Positions 37,721-46,656 are shown, numbered from the stretch's first letter. The stretch is 64,000 nucleotides of DNA from Pseudomonadota bacterium (GCA_018242295.1 JAFECE010000011.1:186001-250000), one strand, 5' to 3'. Numbers and translations are program-made. Notes: generated by a model not told the origin, from the sequence alone.

Positions 37721-37748
37721 AGGTAGGAAGCGGAAAAACGGCTTCAAG
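37721..37748 (-). promoter_or_regulatory. Probable sigma-32 (RpoH) promoter of hsp20
   Basis: On the minus strand, CTTGAA (37743-37748, within CCCTCTTGAAG) is separated by 15 bases from CCTACCT (37721-37727). This resembles heat-shock promoters of alphaproteobacteria and would start transcription near 37714, at the base of the first ROSE hairpin. The -10 element is imperfect. Confidence 0.6.
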
Positions 37749-37837
37749 AGGGTTTGCCGCCAATATCGTGTGCTAGGCGTTCATCGCGTCACCGGCTTCA
37801 AACGCCGGCCCAGCTGCTCAGGCTTAAAGAGAGGTAG

Positions 37838-38806
37838 ATGAAACTCGTTTCGCTCTCGATCAATCCCGTTCCCAGCGGCGCACAAGTAACGGCCTTTGAC
37901 GGCTACGACGGACTGAAGCTTCGATGCGCCCTCTGGGAAGCGACGCGCGGGCCATCGCGAGGCACGGTGTGCATCGTGCAGGGCCGCGGCGAGTTCATCG
38001 AAAAGTATTTCGAGGTCATCGCCGACTTGCGCCGCCGCGGCTTCGGCGTCGCGACTTTCGATCTCCGCGGGCAAGGGGGATCGGAGCGGATGCTTGGCAA
38101 CCGGCGGAAAGGCCATGTCGTCGCCTTCACCGAATACGACCGCGATCTTGCGATCTTCGTCGATGAGATCATCAGGCCGTCGCTGCCTGAGCCGCTCATC
38201 GGGCTTGGTCATTCGCTTGGCGGCAACATTCTTTTGCGCGGAGCACAGGATGAAGCGAGCCCGTTCGCGCGCATGATCCTGCTGTCGCCGATGATCGAAA
38301 TTCACGAGCGGATGCTCGGCGCCAGCAGGCCTCTGGCTAAGGCCTATTCCAACGTCGCGTCGATGTGCGGATTTGCGACCACGTATGTCCGGGGAGGCGG
38401 CAACGAACCCAACGACCTCACGGATTTCGAAGGCAACCGGCTGACTGCGGACTTCGTTCGATGGTCGCGGATCAAATCGATCATGGAAACTGCTCCCGAT
38501 CTGGCGGTCGGGGCGCCGACGGTCGGGTGGCTTCGGGCGGCGCTGCGAAGCTGCTCCATGCTTTCGCGTCCCGATTATCCAAAATACGTCTCGGTGCCGA
38601 TGATGTTGTTTGCGGCCGGCGCAGATCAGGTCGTTTCACCGCAGGCGATCGAGGATTTCGCCGTTGATCTCAAGTCCGGCGGCCACATTCTCATTCCCGG
38701 ATCGCGGCACGAAATTCTTCAGGAAACGGATGCCATTCGCCAGCGGTTCTGGGCGGCTTTCGACGCCTATATGGGCATCGAGACGTCGCCGCAGGAACGG
38801 GTTTAG
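37838..38806 (+). CDS. Alpha/beta hydrolase, lysophospholipase-like
   Basis: A 322-residue alpha/beta hydrolase of the PldB/monoacylglycerol-lipase type. Seen: 'GTVCIVQGRGEFIEKYFEVIADLRRRGFGVATFDLRGQGGS' (oxyanion region), nucleophile elbow 'GLGHSLGGNILLR', acid near 'FAAGADQVVSP' and catalytic His in 'IPGSRHEILQE'. No signal peptide. Likely releases fatty acid from lysophospholipids or monoglycerides; exact substrate unknown. Its 3' end overlaps the convergent hisN gene by 4 bp. Confidence 0.88.
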   Translation: MKLVSLSINPVPSGAQVTAFDGYDGLKLRCALWEATRGPSRGTVCIVQGRGEFIEKYFEVIADLRRRGFGVATFDLRGQGGSERMLGNRRKGHVVAFTEYDRDLAIFVDEIIRPSLPEPLIGLGHSLGGNILLRGAQDEASPFARMILLSPMIEIHERMLGASRPLAKAYSNVASMCGFATTYVRGGGNEPNDLTDFEGNRLTADFVRWSRIKSIMETAPDLAVGAPTVGWLRAALRSCSMLSRPDYPKYVSVPMMLFAAGADQVVSPQAIEDFAVDLKSGGHILIPGSRHEILQETDAIRQRFWAAFDAYMGIETSPQERV

Positions 38807-39636
38807 AGCTTATTGATCATCGCCAGCGCTTCTTCGTGCAGGCGCGCATCGCCCGAAGCGAGAATGTTTCCGCCGTTCGAGGGGCTGCCGCCGGTCCATG
38901 TCGTAACGACGCCACCGGCGCGTTCAATGATGGGGATGAGAGCGACGATATCGTAGGTCTTCAGCCCCGGCTCGATAATGATATCGACGAGACCCGAGGC
39001 GAGGAGGCAGTAGCCGTAACAATCGCCGCCGTAGCGGGTCAGCCGGGCCTTTTTTCTGAGGGTGTCGAGAGCTGCCAGTTGTTCGGGCTCGGCGAACATT
39101 TCGGGATGCGTGGTGGTCAAGACGGCATCTTCGATGCGGGGGCACTCGCGTGTCTTGAGCCGCACGGGCCGTCCGCCCCGGATGCTGTGGTAGGCGGCCT
39201 TGTCGGTGGACCAGAAACGTTCGCCGGTGAATGGCTGATCCATGAGGCCGAAGACGGGCTTTTCGTCCTTCAGAACTCCGATCAGCGTGCCCCACATCGG
39301 CGAGCCGATGATGAACGACCGCGTGCCGTCGATCGGATCGATGATCCATTGATAGGGGCTGGTTCCGGCCTTCGTCCCGAACTCCTCTCCGACGAGGCCG
39401 TGATCAGGGAATCTTGTGGCGAGGGCCTCGGAAATCGCTTTTTCAGCGCCGCGGTCGGCCTTGGTGACCGGATCGAAGGCGCCCCCGCTGGCCTTGTTTT
39501 CCACAGGCATTGCCTTGCGAAAATGCTTGAGGATAACGGGGCCTGAAATATCGGCCAGCTCGTGGGCCACGCGGACGATGGCCTGAAATTCCGCTGCGGG
39601 TGACGGTCCCGGCACGCGCTCACCCTGTGATTTCAA
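38803..39636 (-). CDS. hisN: Histidinol-phosphatase, inositol-monophosphatase family
   Basis: A 277-residue Mg-dependent phosphatase. The family metal motifs are present: 'GLVGEEFG' (Glu), 'WIIDPIDGTRSFIIG' (DxD/DG) and the C-terminal 'KTYDIVALIPIIERAGGVVT'. The 'GTRSFIIGSPMWGTLIG' and 'GGDCYGYCLLASG' patterns favour the HisN branch, which completes histidine synthesis in actinobacteria and many alphaproteobacteria, over the SuhB branch. Two small RNAs lie upstream of its start on the opposite strand. Confidence 0.85.
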   Translation of the reverse strand: MKSQGERVPGPSPAAEFQAIVRVAHELADISGPVILKHFRKAMPVENKASGGAFDPVTKADRGAEKAISEALATRFPDHGLVGEEFGTKAGTSPYQWIIDPIDGTRSFIIGSPMWGTLIGVLKDEKPVFGLMDQPFTGERFWSTDKAAYHSIRGGRPVRLKTRECPRIEDAVLTTTHPEMFAEPEQLAALDTLRKKARLTRYGGDCYGYCLLASGLVDIIIEPGLKTYDIVALIPIIERAGGVVTTWTGGSPSNGGNILASGDARLHEEALAMINKL

Positions 39637-39809
39637 GTGTTTGCTGTGTGGCCATTTACTATCAGACGTTACGTCGAACTACCGCAATGTTGAACTAGAT
39701 ACACATTGGTAACGTAAGTTGTGGCGGGGTGGATACATGCCCGATCCGATGTGCTAAGATTATACTCGTAGAGATTGCGGCGATGGCCGAAGCAGCTCAT
39801 CGTTCGGAG

Positions 39810-39905
39810 GTGGTTGCGTTGACACGCTTCACCGCAATCGCTGCCCAATTTGGGCGTTTCCTCCCTAGACTTGGGCCGTTCGGCTTTCGGACGGCCTTCT
39901 TTATT
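39810..39905 (+). ncRNA. Small RNA copy 1, alpha-r8/mmgR (suhB-motif) like
   Basis: Structure: a first hairpin TTGCG...CGCAA (39814-39837) with an inner TGA/TCA extension, a single-stranded core GTTTCCTCCCTAGACTTG, then a terminator stem GGCCGTTCG/CGGACGGCC (39874-39896) ending TTCTTTATT. The core and terminator stem are shared base-for-base over 33 bases (39850-39882) with a second copy at 40080-40112. The CCTCCC core, the terminator and the place upstream of an inositol-monophosphatase gene match the mmgR/alpha-r8 family (formerly the suhB RNA motif) as I remember it. The 5' end is estimated. Confidence 0.68.
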
Positions 39906-40047
39906 GGAAACCGCCCCTCCCGCATCAGTTGAAAGCCGGGAAGAGGCAAAACGGCCTTTCGGCCGAGGCCCGCGTTTCAAGCCATGCAGCTCTGCGTAAA
40001 TCGCAATTGCCGATAATGCGCTGCACCTTTATTTTGTGCAGTGCGAT

Positions 40048-40140
40048 ATGCGAGCTCGGCTCGCGCTTCGCAGCCCTCCTTGGGCGTTTCCTCCCTAGAC
40101 TTGGGCCGTTCGTGAAAAATTCGGACGGCCCTTTTTCTTA
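40048..40140 (+). ncRNA. Small RNA copy 2, alpha-r8/mmgR (suhB-motif) like
   Basis: Second tandem copy: hairpin GCGAGC-TCG-GCTCGC (40050-40064), the same GTTTCCTCCCTAGACTTG core, then the terminator stem GGGCCGTTCG/CGGACGGCCC (40103-40131) followed by TTTTTCTT, a better termination tail than copy 1. The loop of the terminator and the 5' hairpin differ from copy 1, which argues for two separately kept RNAs. A further stem CGCTGCAC...GTGCAGTGCG lies just upstream (about 40018-40045). A 5' end near 40048 is an estimate. Confidence 0.68.
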
Positions 40141-40169
40141 AGTCATTTCCTTAACCTAACGCTGCCCGC

Positions 40170-41069
40170 TCACTCAGCGGCGGCGCGATAGTCAAGAAGA
40201 CCGGGGACTTCGCGGAACAGGGATGTAACGATCTCGGTCAGGGCCTCGGCGAGGCGCGCGTAGCCTGTGGTTTCCTGAAACGTCAGCTCGTTTATGTAGA
40301 GCCCGCGGTTGATTTCAATTTGGATCGCGTGGGTGGCGCGGTCCGGCCGGCCGTGATGCTCGGTGATGTAGCCGCCTGCGTATGGCCGATTCAATTGCAC
40401 CTTGAAGCCACGGCGCTGAAACTCATCTCGCACCAGAAGCGTCAGGCGCGGATCGGCGGCGGCGCCGAAGCGATCTCCTATGACGATGTCGGGCCGCTGC
40501 GCGCTGCCCGGAGCCATCGCCGTCGACGGCATGGAGTGGCAGTCGATGAGAACGGCGTAACCGAAGGTTTCGCGCGTCGCCGCGACCAGTCTCGACAGCT
40601 CGGCATGGAACGGGAAGTAGAGTTGCTCGATGCGTGCGAGCACGCTGTCGAGGCTCAAACGGTCCGGATAAATTTCTTCGCCATCGGCGACGATGCGGGC
40701 GACCGTGCCCAAGCCGCCGGCGACGCGAATCGATTGGGTGTTCGCGTGGGCCGGCAAAGGCTCATCGACGAGTTCGGGATCGAGCTCGTAGGGCTCGCGA
40801 TTCAGATCGAGATAAGCGCGAGGAAAACGGGCGCTGATGATCGGCGCTCCGAGGCTCGCCACGGGGCGGAAAAGGCGGTCAACGAAGCAATCTTCCGAGC
40901 GGCGCAAGGTTTTCGGATCGAGCCGCGAGATCGCCAGGAATTCAGGCGGATAGAGCCTTCCCGAATGCGGCGACGAGAATACGAACGGCGCGGATTGAAC
41001 ACGTGGCGCCAGGACGTCGAAAGACGGGAAAAATGCTCTCGGTACGTCGTGGGATCTATCGTCGTGCAT
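40170..41069 (-). CDS. N-formylglutamate amidohydrolase family protein
   Basis: A 299-residue protein of the FGase family (zinc-dependent, hydrolysing N-formylglutamate or related amides). Seen: 'FVFSSPHSGRLYPPEFLA', 'SARFPRAYLDLNREPYELDP', 'YAVLIDCHSMPS', 'IVIGDRFG' and 'IQIEINRGLYI'. The start is taken at the ATG at 41069 because family similarity begins there; the frame is open 52 codons further upstream. No other histidine-utilisation genes are nearby, so its substrate may not be a histidine breakdown product. In related genomes it often neighbours cpdR, as here. Confidence 0.85.
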   Translation of the reverse strand: MHDDRSHDVPRAFFPSFDVLAPRVQSAPFVFSSPHSGRLYPPEFLAISRLDPKTLRRSEDCFVDRLFRPVASLGAPIISARFPRAYLDLNREPYELDPELVDEPLPAHANTQSIRVAGGLGTVARIVADGEEIYPDRLSLDSVLARIEQLYFPFHAELSRLVAATRETFGYAVLIDCHSMPSTAMAPGSAQRPDIVIGDRFGAAADPRLTLLVRDEFQRRGFKVQLNRPYAGGYITEHHGRPDRATHAIQIEINRGLYINELTFQETTGYARLAEALTEIVTSLFREVPGLLDYRAAAE

Positions 41070-41310
41070 GATTAGCAGTGTCTCGTTCAGATCCCGGCCG
41101 CAATTTCGTGGCTCATAGCGGAATACATTGCCAATGCAGCACGCGTAAGTCCATGGAAGACTAAGGCGTGCGTCGTTTGCGTGTACCTTGTTAAGCGGTG
41201 ACTTCAGAACTTCCACGCGCATCAAATGGAGTGATGCGCAACTGCCGCGGTGCTATCGGCATTTCCACAGTTTCATGCTCCGTTTACCAAAGTCGGGCCA
41301 AATTTGCATT

Positions 41311-41337
41311 AGACGAGATATCGGGTACTTCTCGTCT
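41311..41337 (+). promoter_or_regulatory. Inverted repeat in the cpdR upstream region
   Basis: AGACGAG and CTCGTCT (41311-41317 with 41331-41337) form a perfect 7-bp inverted repeat, 27 bp before the cpdR start. It could be an operator or a leader hairpin near the ribosome site. The rest of the 294-bp divergent region (41070-41363) shows nothing else I recognise. Confidence 0.4.
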
Positions 41338-41363
41338 GGGACATTCCGCACATCAGAGTAGTC

Positions 41364-41750
41364 ATGACAGCCAAGCCCTCCAGCCTGCCGATCCGCCGCA
41401 TCCTGCTCGCCGAGGATGACGAGTCCATGCGCGGTTTCCTCGTCAAGGCGCTCGAAAAAGCGAACTACGACGTCGTCGCCTTCGAGAACGGCGAGGATGC
41501 CTACGACCGTCTCAAGACAGAGCCGTTCACGCTCCTCCTCACGGACATCGTCATGCCGAAGATGGACGGCATCGAACTCGCCCGCCGCGCGAGCGAGATC
41601 GACCCCGATCTCAAGATCATGTTCATCACCGGATTCGCGGCCGTCGTTCTCAACAGTGAAAACCAGCCGCCGAAGGACGCCCGCGTCCTCTCCAAGCCGT
41701 TCCACCTCAAGGATTTGGTGCGCGAGGTCGACCGTCTTCTGGCGGTCTGA
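41364..41750 (+). CDS. cpdR: CpdR single-domain response regulator
   Basis: A 128-residue receiver domain without output domain. Asp61 ('LLLTDIVMPKMDG') is the phosphorylation site, with acidic Asp18/Asp19 ('LLAEDDESMRGFLVKALE'). The pattern 'DGIELARRASEIDPDLKIMFITGFAAVVLN' and 'VLSKPFHLKDLV' is diagnostic for CpdR. In its unphosphorylated form CpdR primes ClpXP for proteolysis of cell-cycle proteins; CckA-ChpT phosphorelay inactivates it. The extra seven residues at the N-terminus are unusual but minor. A tRNA gene follows after 85 bp. Confidence 0.95.
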   Translation: MTAKPSSLPIRRILLAEDDESMRGFLVKALEKANYDVVAFENGEDAYDRLKTEPFTLLLTDIVMPKMDGIELARRASEIDPDLKIMFITGFAAVVLNSENQPPKDARVLSKPFHLKDLVREVDRLLAV

Positions 41751-41835
41751 GAATTTAAATTTCACATCCGGCCGATTTGCCGCGCTCCAGGGCTTGACCG
41801 GAGTAGCGCGAACCCTCTAGAAGCTCGCTTCTTCC

Positions 41836-41910
41836 GGGCACTTAGCTCAGCGGTAGAGCACTACCTTGACATGGTAGGGGTCAGAGGTTCGATCCCTCTA
41901 GTGCCCACCA
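41836..41910 (+). tRNA. tRNA-Val (GAC)
   Basis: A complete 75-base cloverleaf: acceptor GGGCACT/AGTGCCC, D arm with AGCTCAGCGGTAGAGC, anticodon stem CTACC/GGTAG around loop TTGACAT (anticodon GAC), T arm AGAGG-TTCGATC-CCTCT, and encoded CCA. A partial, decayed copy of its 3' half lies 10.3 kb downstream at 52183-52233. Confidence 0.98.
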
Positions 41911-41914
41911 TCGG

Positions 41915-41939
41915 AACCATTGGTTTCGTTGGTTTTTTT
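41915..41939 (+). terminator. Terminator of tRNA-Val
   Basis: A short stem AACCA/TGGTT (41915-41919 with 41930-41934 region) leads into a run of seven Ts. It begins 5 bp after the tRNA CCA end. Confidence 0.55.
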
Positions 41940-42381
41940 CGGAATGAACTTGCCTTTCCTCGATTTGCCCCGTGCGCCGGTGCGGTGTCACCGTTGGGCT
42001 AACGAGACGTGACGCAAGACCCGCAGCTTTGCTGAAATCCACCCGATCGACGACAGGCTCCTCTCAGGTGGCCCATATCGGTTGGCGAGGATCTGGCTCG
42101 CACCCGGCCACCGGCTTACGCGCGTGGATCAAGCGATCTCCGCCATGCCTGAGTGTCTCGGGAATAATTTCCTGATTTATCTTCCTAAATTTCCCAGGCA
42201 TTGCCCCGAAAGTATCAATTCTACAACACTTCATTTCCCAACGAGTTCAAGGGGCCTCGGGAATATTGACCTAATATCCTCAAGAACTTTCCCTGCTTTT
42301 GGGAAAAAAGAGTCGCGATTGCTCGGTCACTGCTGAGGCAATGGTCCGAGGAATACGTGTCCGGGAGCACGGGGGTAGTTG
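41940..42381. other. Gene-free region before the TonB-dependent receptor
   Basis: About 440 bp, noticeably more AT-rich toward its end. It holds a small stem CTTTCCC...GGGAAAAAAG (about 42288-42311). I looked for a cobalamin riboswitch, often found before such receptors, and saw no convincing box. The receptor promoter should be here. Confidence 0.45.
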
Positions 42382-44961
42382 ATGTCAACGCGCATGGTCG
42401 CCATGGCGCCAGCAGTGGCGCTTGCATGCGCGACGTTTGGAGCATCAGCAGTTCTGGCCCAAGACGCCGGCGGGACAACGACGGGGCAGCCGGCAACCCC
42501 TCCGAACCAAACGACCGCCAATCCAAGCGGCCAACCTCCCGCACAGGCACCATCGAGCGGCGCGCCGAACACGGCATTGCCCGAGGTGCAGGTCATTCAG
42601 GAACAGCCGAAACCCAAGCCAGTCAAGCAGGCCGCCAAACCGAAGAAAGCGCCCGTCGCACAGGTGCAGGCGCCAACAACGCCGCCGGTGGAAGAGGGCT
42701 CCTCTGTCCTCGAGCCCACCCAGGTGAAGATGTCACCCGTCGGCGGCAGCGAAATTCCGATTGCGAAGGTTCCCGGTTCGGTCGGCACAGTTTCGTCTTC
42801 TGACGTCACGCGCAGTGGCACCATGGCGGTGCAGGATGCGCTTCAGTCTCGCATTCCCGGCGTCATCGTCAACAATCTGCAGGGCAACGATTTTCAAACC
42901 AACGTACAATTTCACGGCTTCGAGGCCTCTCCGGTTGATGGTGTTCCCCAAGGCCTGGCTGTTTATGAGAACGGCGTCCGGATCAACGAAGCGTTCGGCG
43001 ACGTCGTCAACTGGGATTTCCTGCCTTCCGTCGCGATCTCCGATATCGCGGTCATGACCAACAACCCAGCCTTCGGGCTGAACGCCCTAGGTGGCTCCGT
43101 CAGCATAACAATGAAGGACGGCTTCAACTTCCAAGGTGTCGAAACTGATTTCCGTATGGGCTCATTCGGGCGCGTACAGGGCTCAGTGCAGGCTGGCCAA
43201 CAGTTCGGTAACTATGCTGCCTACGTTGCCGTTGAGGACATTCATGATGACGGATGGCGCGAGTTCTCTCCGTCGAATATCCGACGCATATTCGCCGACG
43301 TCGGCTTCAAGAACCACGACGCTGAGTTCCATGCGAACTTTACGGGCGCAGATAACTTTGTCGGAGCCGTTGCAGCCTCACCGGTCGAACTGCTGGATCA
43401 GAGTTACAGTGATGTCTTCACCAACCCTCAGACGACCCAGAACGATATGGCCATGGGGTCGGTCAACGGGTCTGTGAATGTCACCGATACGCTGAAGGTC
43501 TCTGGTGTAAGCTACTATCGTAGATTCAATCAACATCACGTCGACGCCAACGGTTCGAATTCGGCGCCCTGTGCAAGCGACCCAAGCGTTCTCTGCTTCG
43601 ATAATCTTGATGGTACGACGACCGACCCACTTATTGATCAGCACGGCAATCCGGTTCTGACGCCGGCGGGCGGTGACAATTTCGTCGGCGAAATCGACCG
43701 CACATCGCAGCAGGCCGAAAGTTTCGGAGCCTCGCTACAAGGTGTCGAGAAGGGCAAAATCTTCGGGCACGGGAATCAATTCCTTTTGGGCGGCAGCATC
43801 GATCACGGCCGCGTCGGCTATCAAACCAATGCAGAAATCGGCAGCATCGGTCCCGAATTCGTCATCACCGGCGATGGCCAAATTGTTCAAAATTCAGACA
43901 TTCGCCCCGTCAACATCACCTCGACCAATACCTACTATGGCGTCTTTTTCTCAGACACCTTTGATGTCACTGACCGGTTGTCGCTGACCGCAGGCGGCCG
44001 TTTCAATTACGCGGACATCCGGCTTCAGGACAATACAGGCGCTGCACCACTACTTAACGGCGATAACAAATTCCAGCGCTTCAACCCGATGGCGGGAGGT
44101 ACCTATCAACTCGCTCCAGGCCTCACGCTCTACAGTGGGTATTCCGAAGCCAACCGCGCACCGGTCGCTGCCGAGCTTGCTTGCGCCGACCCCAACAATC
44201 CGTGCCTTGTTTCGAGCTTCCTAACTGCAGATCCGCCACTCAAGCAGGTTGTGTCGCGAACGGCCGAGGTGGGGCTTCGCGGTGAGATCAAGTCTCTCGA
44301 CAATCAGCGGATTAGTTGGAGTCTCGGCTACTTCCATGCCGTGAACAGCGACGACATTATAAATGTTGCGTCCTCTATCAATGGGAGAAGCTACTTCCAG
44401 AATGCAGGCAATACGCTTCGCGAGGGCCTCGACGCCAGCATCGATTATCGCAACGACCGCCTCTATCTCTTCGCCAATTATAATTTCACCGATGCGCGAT
44501 TTGAGAGCACGTTCGACGTCAACTCGCCCAACAACCCGCAGAACCCCTCTAATGGCGACGATTTCATTACGACGGTCCATCCGGGCGATCGCATGCCTGG
44601 AATTCCCCAGCACAGATTCAAGGCTGGCTTCGATTATTGGATCACACGCCAATGGAAATTCGGCGGAGACGTCACTGCGGCTTCTGACCAAATCTTTTTT
44701 GGCGACGAAGCAAACTTAAACACGCCGCTGCCAGGCTACGCCGTCGTGGATCTCCACACCTCCTACGACGTCACCAAGAACATTCAAGTCTATGCGATCA
44801 TCAATAACCTCTTCGACCACCACTACGCGACTTTCGGCAACTACTTTCAGCTCGATGACGCTTCAGCCGCATCGCTCGGTACAATTGATTTCAGTGACCC
44901 ACGAACCGTCGTGCCGGCTACGCCGCTTGCCGCTTATGGCGGTGTGAAAGTCAGATTCTAG
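42382..44961 (+). CDS. TonB-dependent outer-membrane receptor
   Basis: An 859-residue receptor that imports a scarce ligand using TonB energy. Parts: signal peptide (to 'AVLAQ'), a Gln/Pro/Thr/Lys-rich linker (about residues 30-110) containing a TonB-box-like 'LPEVQVIQEQ', plug domain ('VPGSVGTVSSSDVTRSGTMAVQDALQSRIPGVIV' region, 'NPAFGLNALGGSVSI'), and a 22-strand-type barrel ending in the canonical 'YGGVKVRF' (terminal Phe). The ATG at 42382 has GGGGGT upstream. Ligand unknown; siderophore, cobalamin or a metal chelate such as the lanthanide complexes used by methylotrophs are all possible. Base composition looks more AT-rich than the flanking core genes. First gene after tRNA-Val. Confidence 0.92.
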   Translation: MSTRMVAMAPAVALACATFGASAVLAQDAGGTTTGQPATPPNQTTANPSGQPPAQAPSSGAPNTALPEVQVIQEQPKPKPVKQAAKPKKAPVAQVQAPTTPPVEEGSSVLEPTQVKMSPVGGSEIPIAKVPGSVGTVSSSDVTRSGTMAVQDALQSRIPGVIVNNLQGNDFQTNVQFHGFEASPVDGVPQGLAVYENGVRINEAFGDVVNWDFLPSVAISDIAVMTNNPAFGLNALGGSVSITMKDGFNFQGVETDFRMGSFGRVQGSVQAGQQFGNYAAYVAVEDIHDDGWREFSPSNIRRIFADVGFKNHDAEFHANFTGADNFVGAVAASPVELLDQSYSDVFTNPQTTQNDMAMGSVNGSVNVTDTLKVSGVSYYRRFNQHHVDANGSNSAPCASDPSVLCFDNLDGTTTDPLIDQHGNPVLTPAGGDNFVGEIDRTSQQAESFGASLQGVEKGKIFGHGNQFLLGGSIDHGRVGYQTNAEIGSIGPEFVITGDGQIVQNSDIRPVNITSTNTYYGVFFSDTFDVTDRLSLTAGGRFNYADIRLQDNTGAAPLLNGDNKFQRFNPMAGGTYQLAPGLTLYSGYSEANRAPVAAELACADPNNPCLVSSFLTADPPLKQVVSRTAEVGLRGEIKSLDNQRISWSLGYFHAVNSDDIINVASSINGRSYFQNAGNTLREGLDASIDYRNDRLYLFANYNFTDARFESTFDVNSPNNPQNPSNGDDFITTVHPGDRMPGIPQHRFKAGFDYWITRQWKFGGDVTAASDQIFFGDEANLNTPLPGYAVVDLHTSYDVTKNIQVYAIINNLFDHHYATFGNYFQLDDASAASLGTIDFSDPRTVVPATPLAAYGGVKVRF

Positions 44962-45004
44962 GATCGCGGTCCCAAAACTCCTGGCATTCGAGAAGAGAAA
45001 TAAG

Positions 45005-45039
45005 AAAGGCCCGTGTCCCGCATATGGGCACGGGCCTTT
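45005..45039. terminator. Bidirectional terminator between the receptor and the DUF937 gene
   Basis: A long stem AAAGGCCCGTG(T)CCC / GGGCACGGGCCTTT with loop GCATAT. The arms begin with A-runs and end with T-runs, so it can terminate transcription from both converging genes. Confidence 0.85.
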
Positions 45040-45086
45040 CAGAACTGACGATAATCAGCTGATGTTCTCGCTTTGCTCTGCGTTGT

Positions 45087-46289
45087 TCAGGCTGTCGTTA
45101 GCGCATCGAACTGAGAGTGAACTTTGTCGATTGTCGGCTTTATGATTGCGCTCACCCCAGGAATGGCGAGCGCCTTGTCGAAGACCTGATCAAGGGCCGG
45201 TCTCGTTGCAGTGATCGTGTTCACGACCGTTTTGCGGGACTGAGCGGGAAGTTGATCGAGGAGCTTGCTCAGCCTGACAAAATCGTTCGCGGAATTTGTC
45301 AGCGGCGCCATTGCGGCTTGCGCTGAACTCACGTCTTGAACGCTGGCAACCGCCGAGCGCATGCTGGTCTCGGCGTTGGCGATTTGTGTGCCAACGTCGA
45401 CGTCACCGACTTTTATGCCACGCAGATTATCGAGCGCTGCGAAGGACGCGGGCATCGGGCCGAGACCCGCGGCGCCGGTGCTGGTCCCGGTGCTCGCCGG
45501 CGCCGTCGCCGGAGGAGGATTGGCGGCAGTCTCTGTTGGGCGTGGGCGGGCGAACCAGTTCCAGGCGAGGCCGCCGATTAGCAACGCCGCGAGCGCCGGA
45601 AGTACCCAGCCCCATGATTGCGAATATGGACTTCCCGACCGCTCCGAAAATCTCGGTGTCGGTGGTGGCGTTGTGCTGTAACTGGGCCTAGACGACCCGG
45701 AATAGTCAGTCGCTGCCGATGCGCTGCGCGTCCCGGCACCAAGGCCATCGAGTATGCCCGTATCGCTGAGATAATTTGAGAATCCAGCGGGAAGTGCACT
45801 CGCGATCTTATCTTTTTGTGAATTGAGAAGACTTGCCAGGCCCGTCGCATCGAGCCCACTCGCGCGCTGCTGCTGTCCCAACACGCCCATCACGACAGGT
45901 CCGAGCAGGCCCATAAGGCTTTTCGAGCCGGCATTTCCAATCCCCGCGTACTGACCAACTGCGTTGGTGAGTGCGGATGTGTTCGCGCTGCCGAGAAGAG
46001 ATGTCAGTGTGTTGGTACCGGATTCAATAATGCTCGACTGCGTAGAGCCGCCGAGCATGCTGCCTAAGCTCGAGAGCAATGTCGGCTGTTGTCGCGCGAT
46101 TGCGCCATTGAGCGCCTGAGCGCCATTGGGTCTGGATACGAGTGATGTGAACGCTGCTAATAGACCGGGGATACCTGCCTGTAGCGCTTTTTCTGTGAGT
46201 GTCTTGTCGAGGCCGAGGCTCGAAGCAATGCGCGATACCAGACTCGTGCTGAGTACCTGAGTAATGTTGGAGACCAAATCTAGAGACAT
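45087..46289 (-). CDS. DUF937 protein with membrane segment
   Basis: A 400-residue protein. Residues 1-185 form a DUF937 (YidB-like) helical domain rich in Gly, Ser, Leu ('QAGIPGLLAAFTSLVSRPNG', 'LLGPVVMGVLGQQQRASGLDATGLASLLNSQ'). A Ser/Pro linker leads to one membrane segment (about 226-246, 'WVLPALAALLIGGLAWNWFA'), a Thr/Ala/Pro spacer and a C-terminal helical domain (about 285-400). The function of this family is not established. A GGGAG site precedes the ATG. It follows cysC on the same strand but with a 367-bp gap, so it is probably a separate unit. Confidence 0.8.
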   Translation of the reverse strand: MSLDLVSNITQVLSTSLVSRIASSLGLDKTLTEKALQAGIPGLLAAFTSLVSRPNGAQALNGAIARQQPTLLSSLGSMLGGSTQSSIIESGTNTLTSLLGSANTSALTNAVGQYAGIGNAGSKSLMGLLGPVVMGVLGQQQRASGLDATGLASLLNSQKDKIASALPAGFSNYLSDTGILDGLGAGTRSASAATDYSGSSRPSYSTTPPPTPRFSERSGSPYSQSWGWVLPALAALLIGGLAWNWFARPRPTETAANPPPATAPASTGTSTGAAGLGPMPASFAALDNLRGIKVGDVDVGTQIANAETSMRSAVASVQDVSSAQAAMAPLTNSANDFVRLSKLLDQLPAQSRKTVVNTITATRPALDQVFDKALAIPGVSAIIKPTIDKVHSQFDALTTA

Positions 46290-46656
46290 GGGGCAACTCC
46301 CTTATCGGTTGTCCCCCCGACACGGAATCCCCCTCGTTACATAGGCGCCGTTGCGGTTTGGCGCTGATCTGGACCATGTTGATCAGCGTGCTTGCGGTAT
46401 AGGCATATGCGCGCAAATCTGACGATAGTCTAGGCGGCTTCGGTTGAGAAATTTAGTGCCAGCCAAAGCGAAGGATCATCGCGTTTTCGTTTAAGAAAAA
46501 CTAACCAGGGACTTTGGGGTCCGATTCTGGCGAAGCTCCCGCGTTTGAGCTTCGTAATTTCAACTTTACATGCATTTTTTCTAAGCAAAGAGGCGCCGGC
46601 TACTCAGGACGTCCGTCTCTCACTCAAGCAAACATTCGTCACGCTTGTCCGCAACT
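46290..46656. other. Gene-free region between cysC and the DUF937 gene
   Basis: Contains two clear inverted repeats: GCTGATC/GATCAGC (about 46362-46388), in the DUF937 leader, and CGAAGCTC/GAGCTTCG (46531-46554), a perfect 8-bp stem about 100 bp past the cysC stop that may act as its terminator although it lacks a T-run. No coding sequence supported. Confidence 0.5.

Noticed and set aside
41940-42381. Cobalamin riboswitch before the TonB-dependent receptor
   Set aside because: A GGCCACCGG string is present, but the other conserved boxes and spacing of the riboswitch are not.
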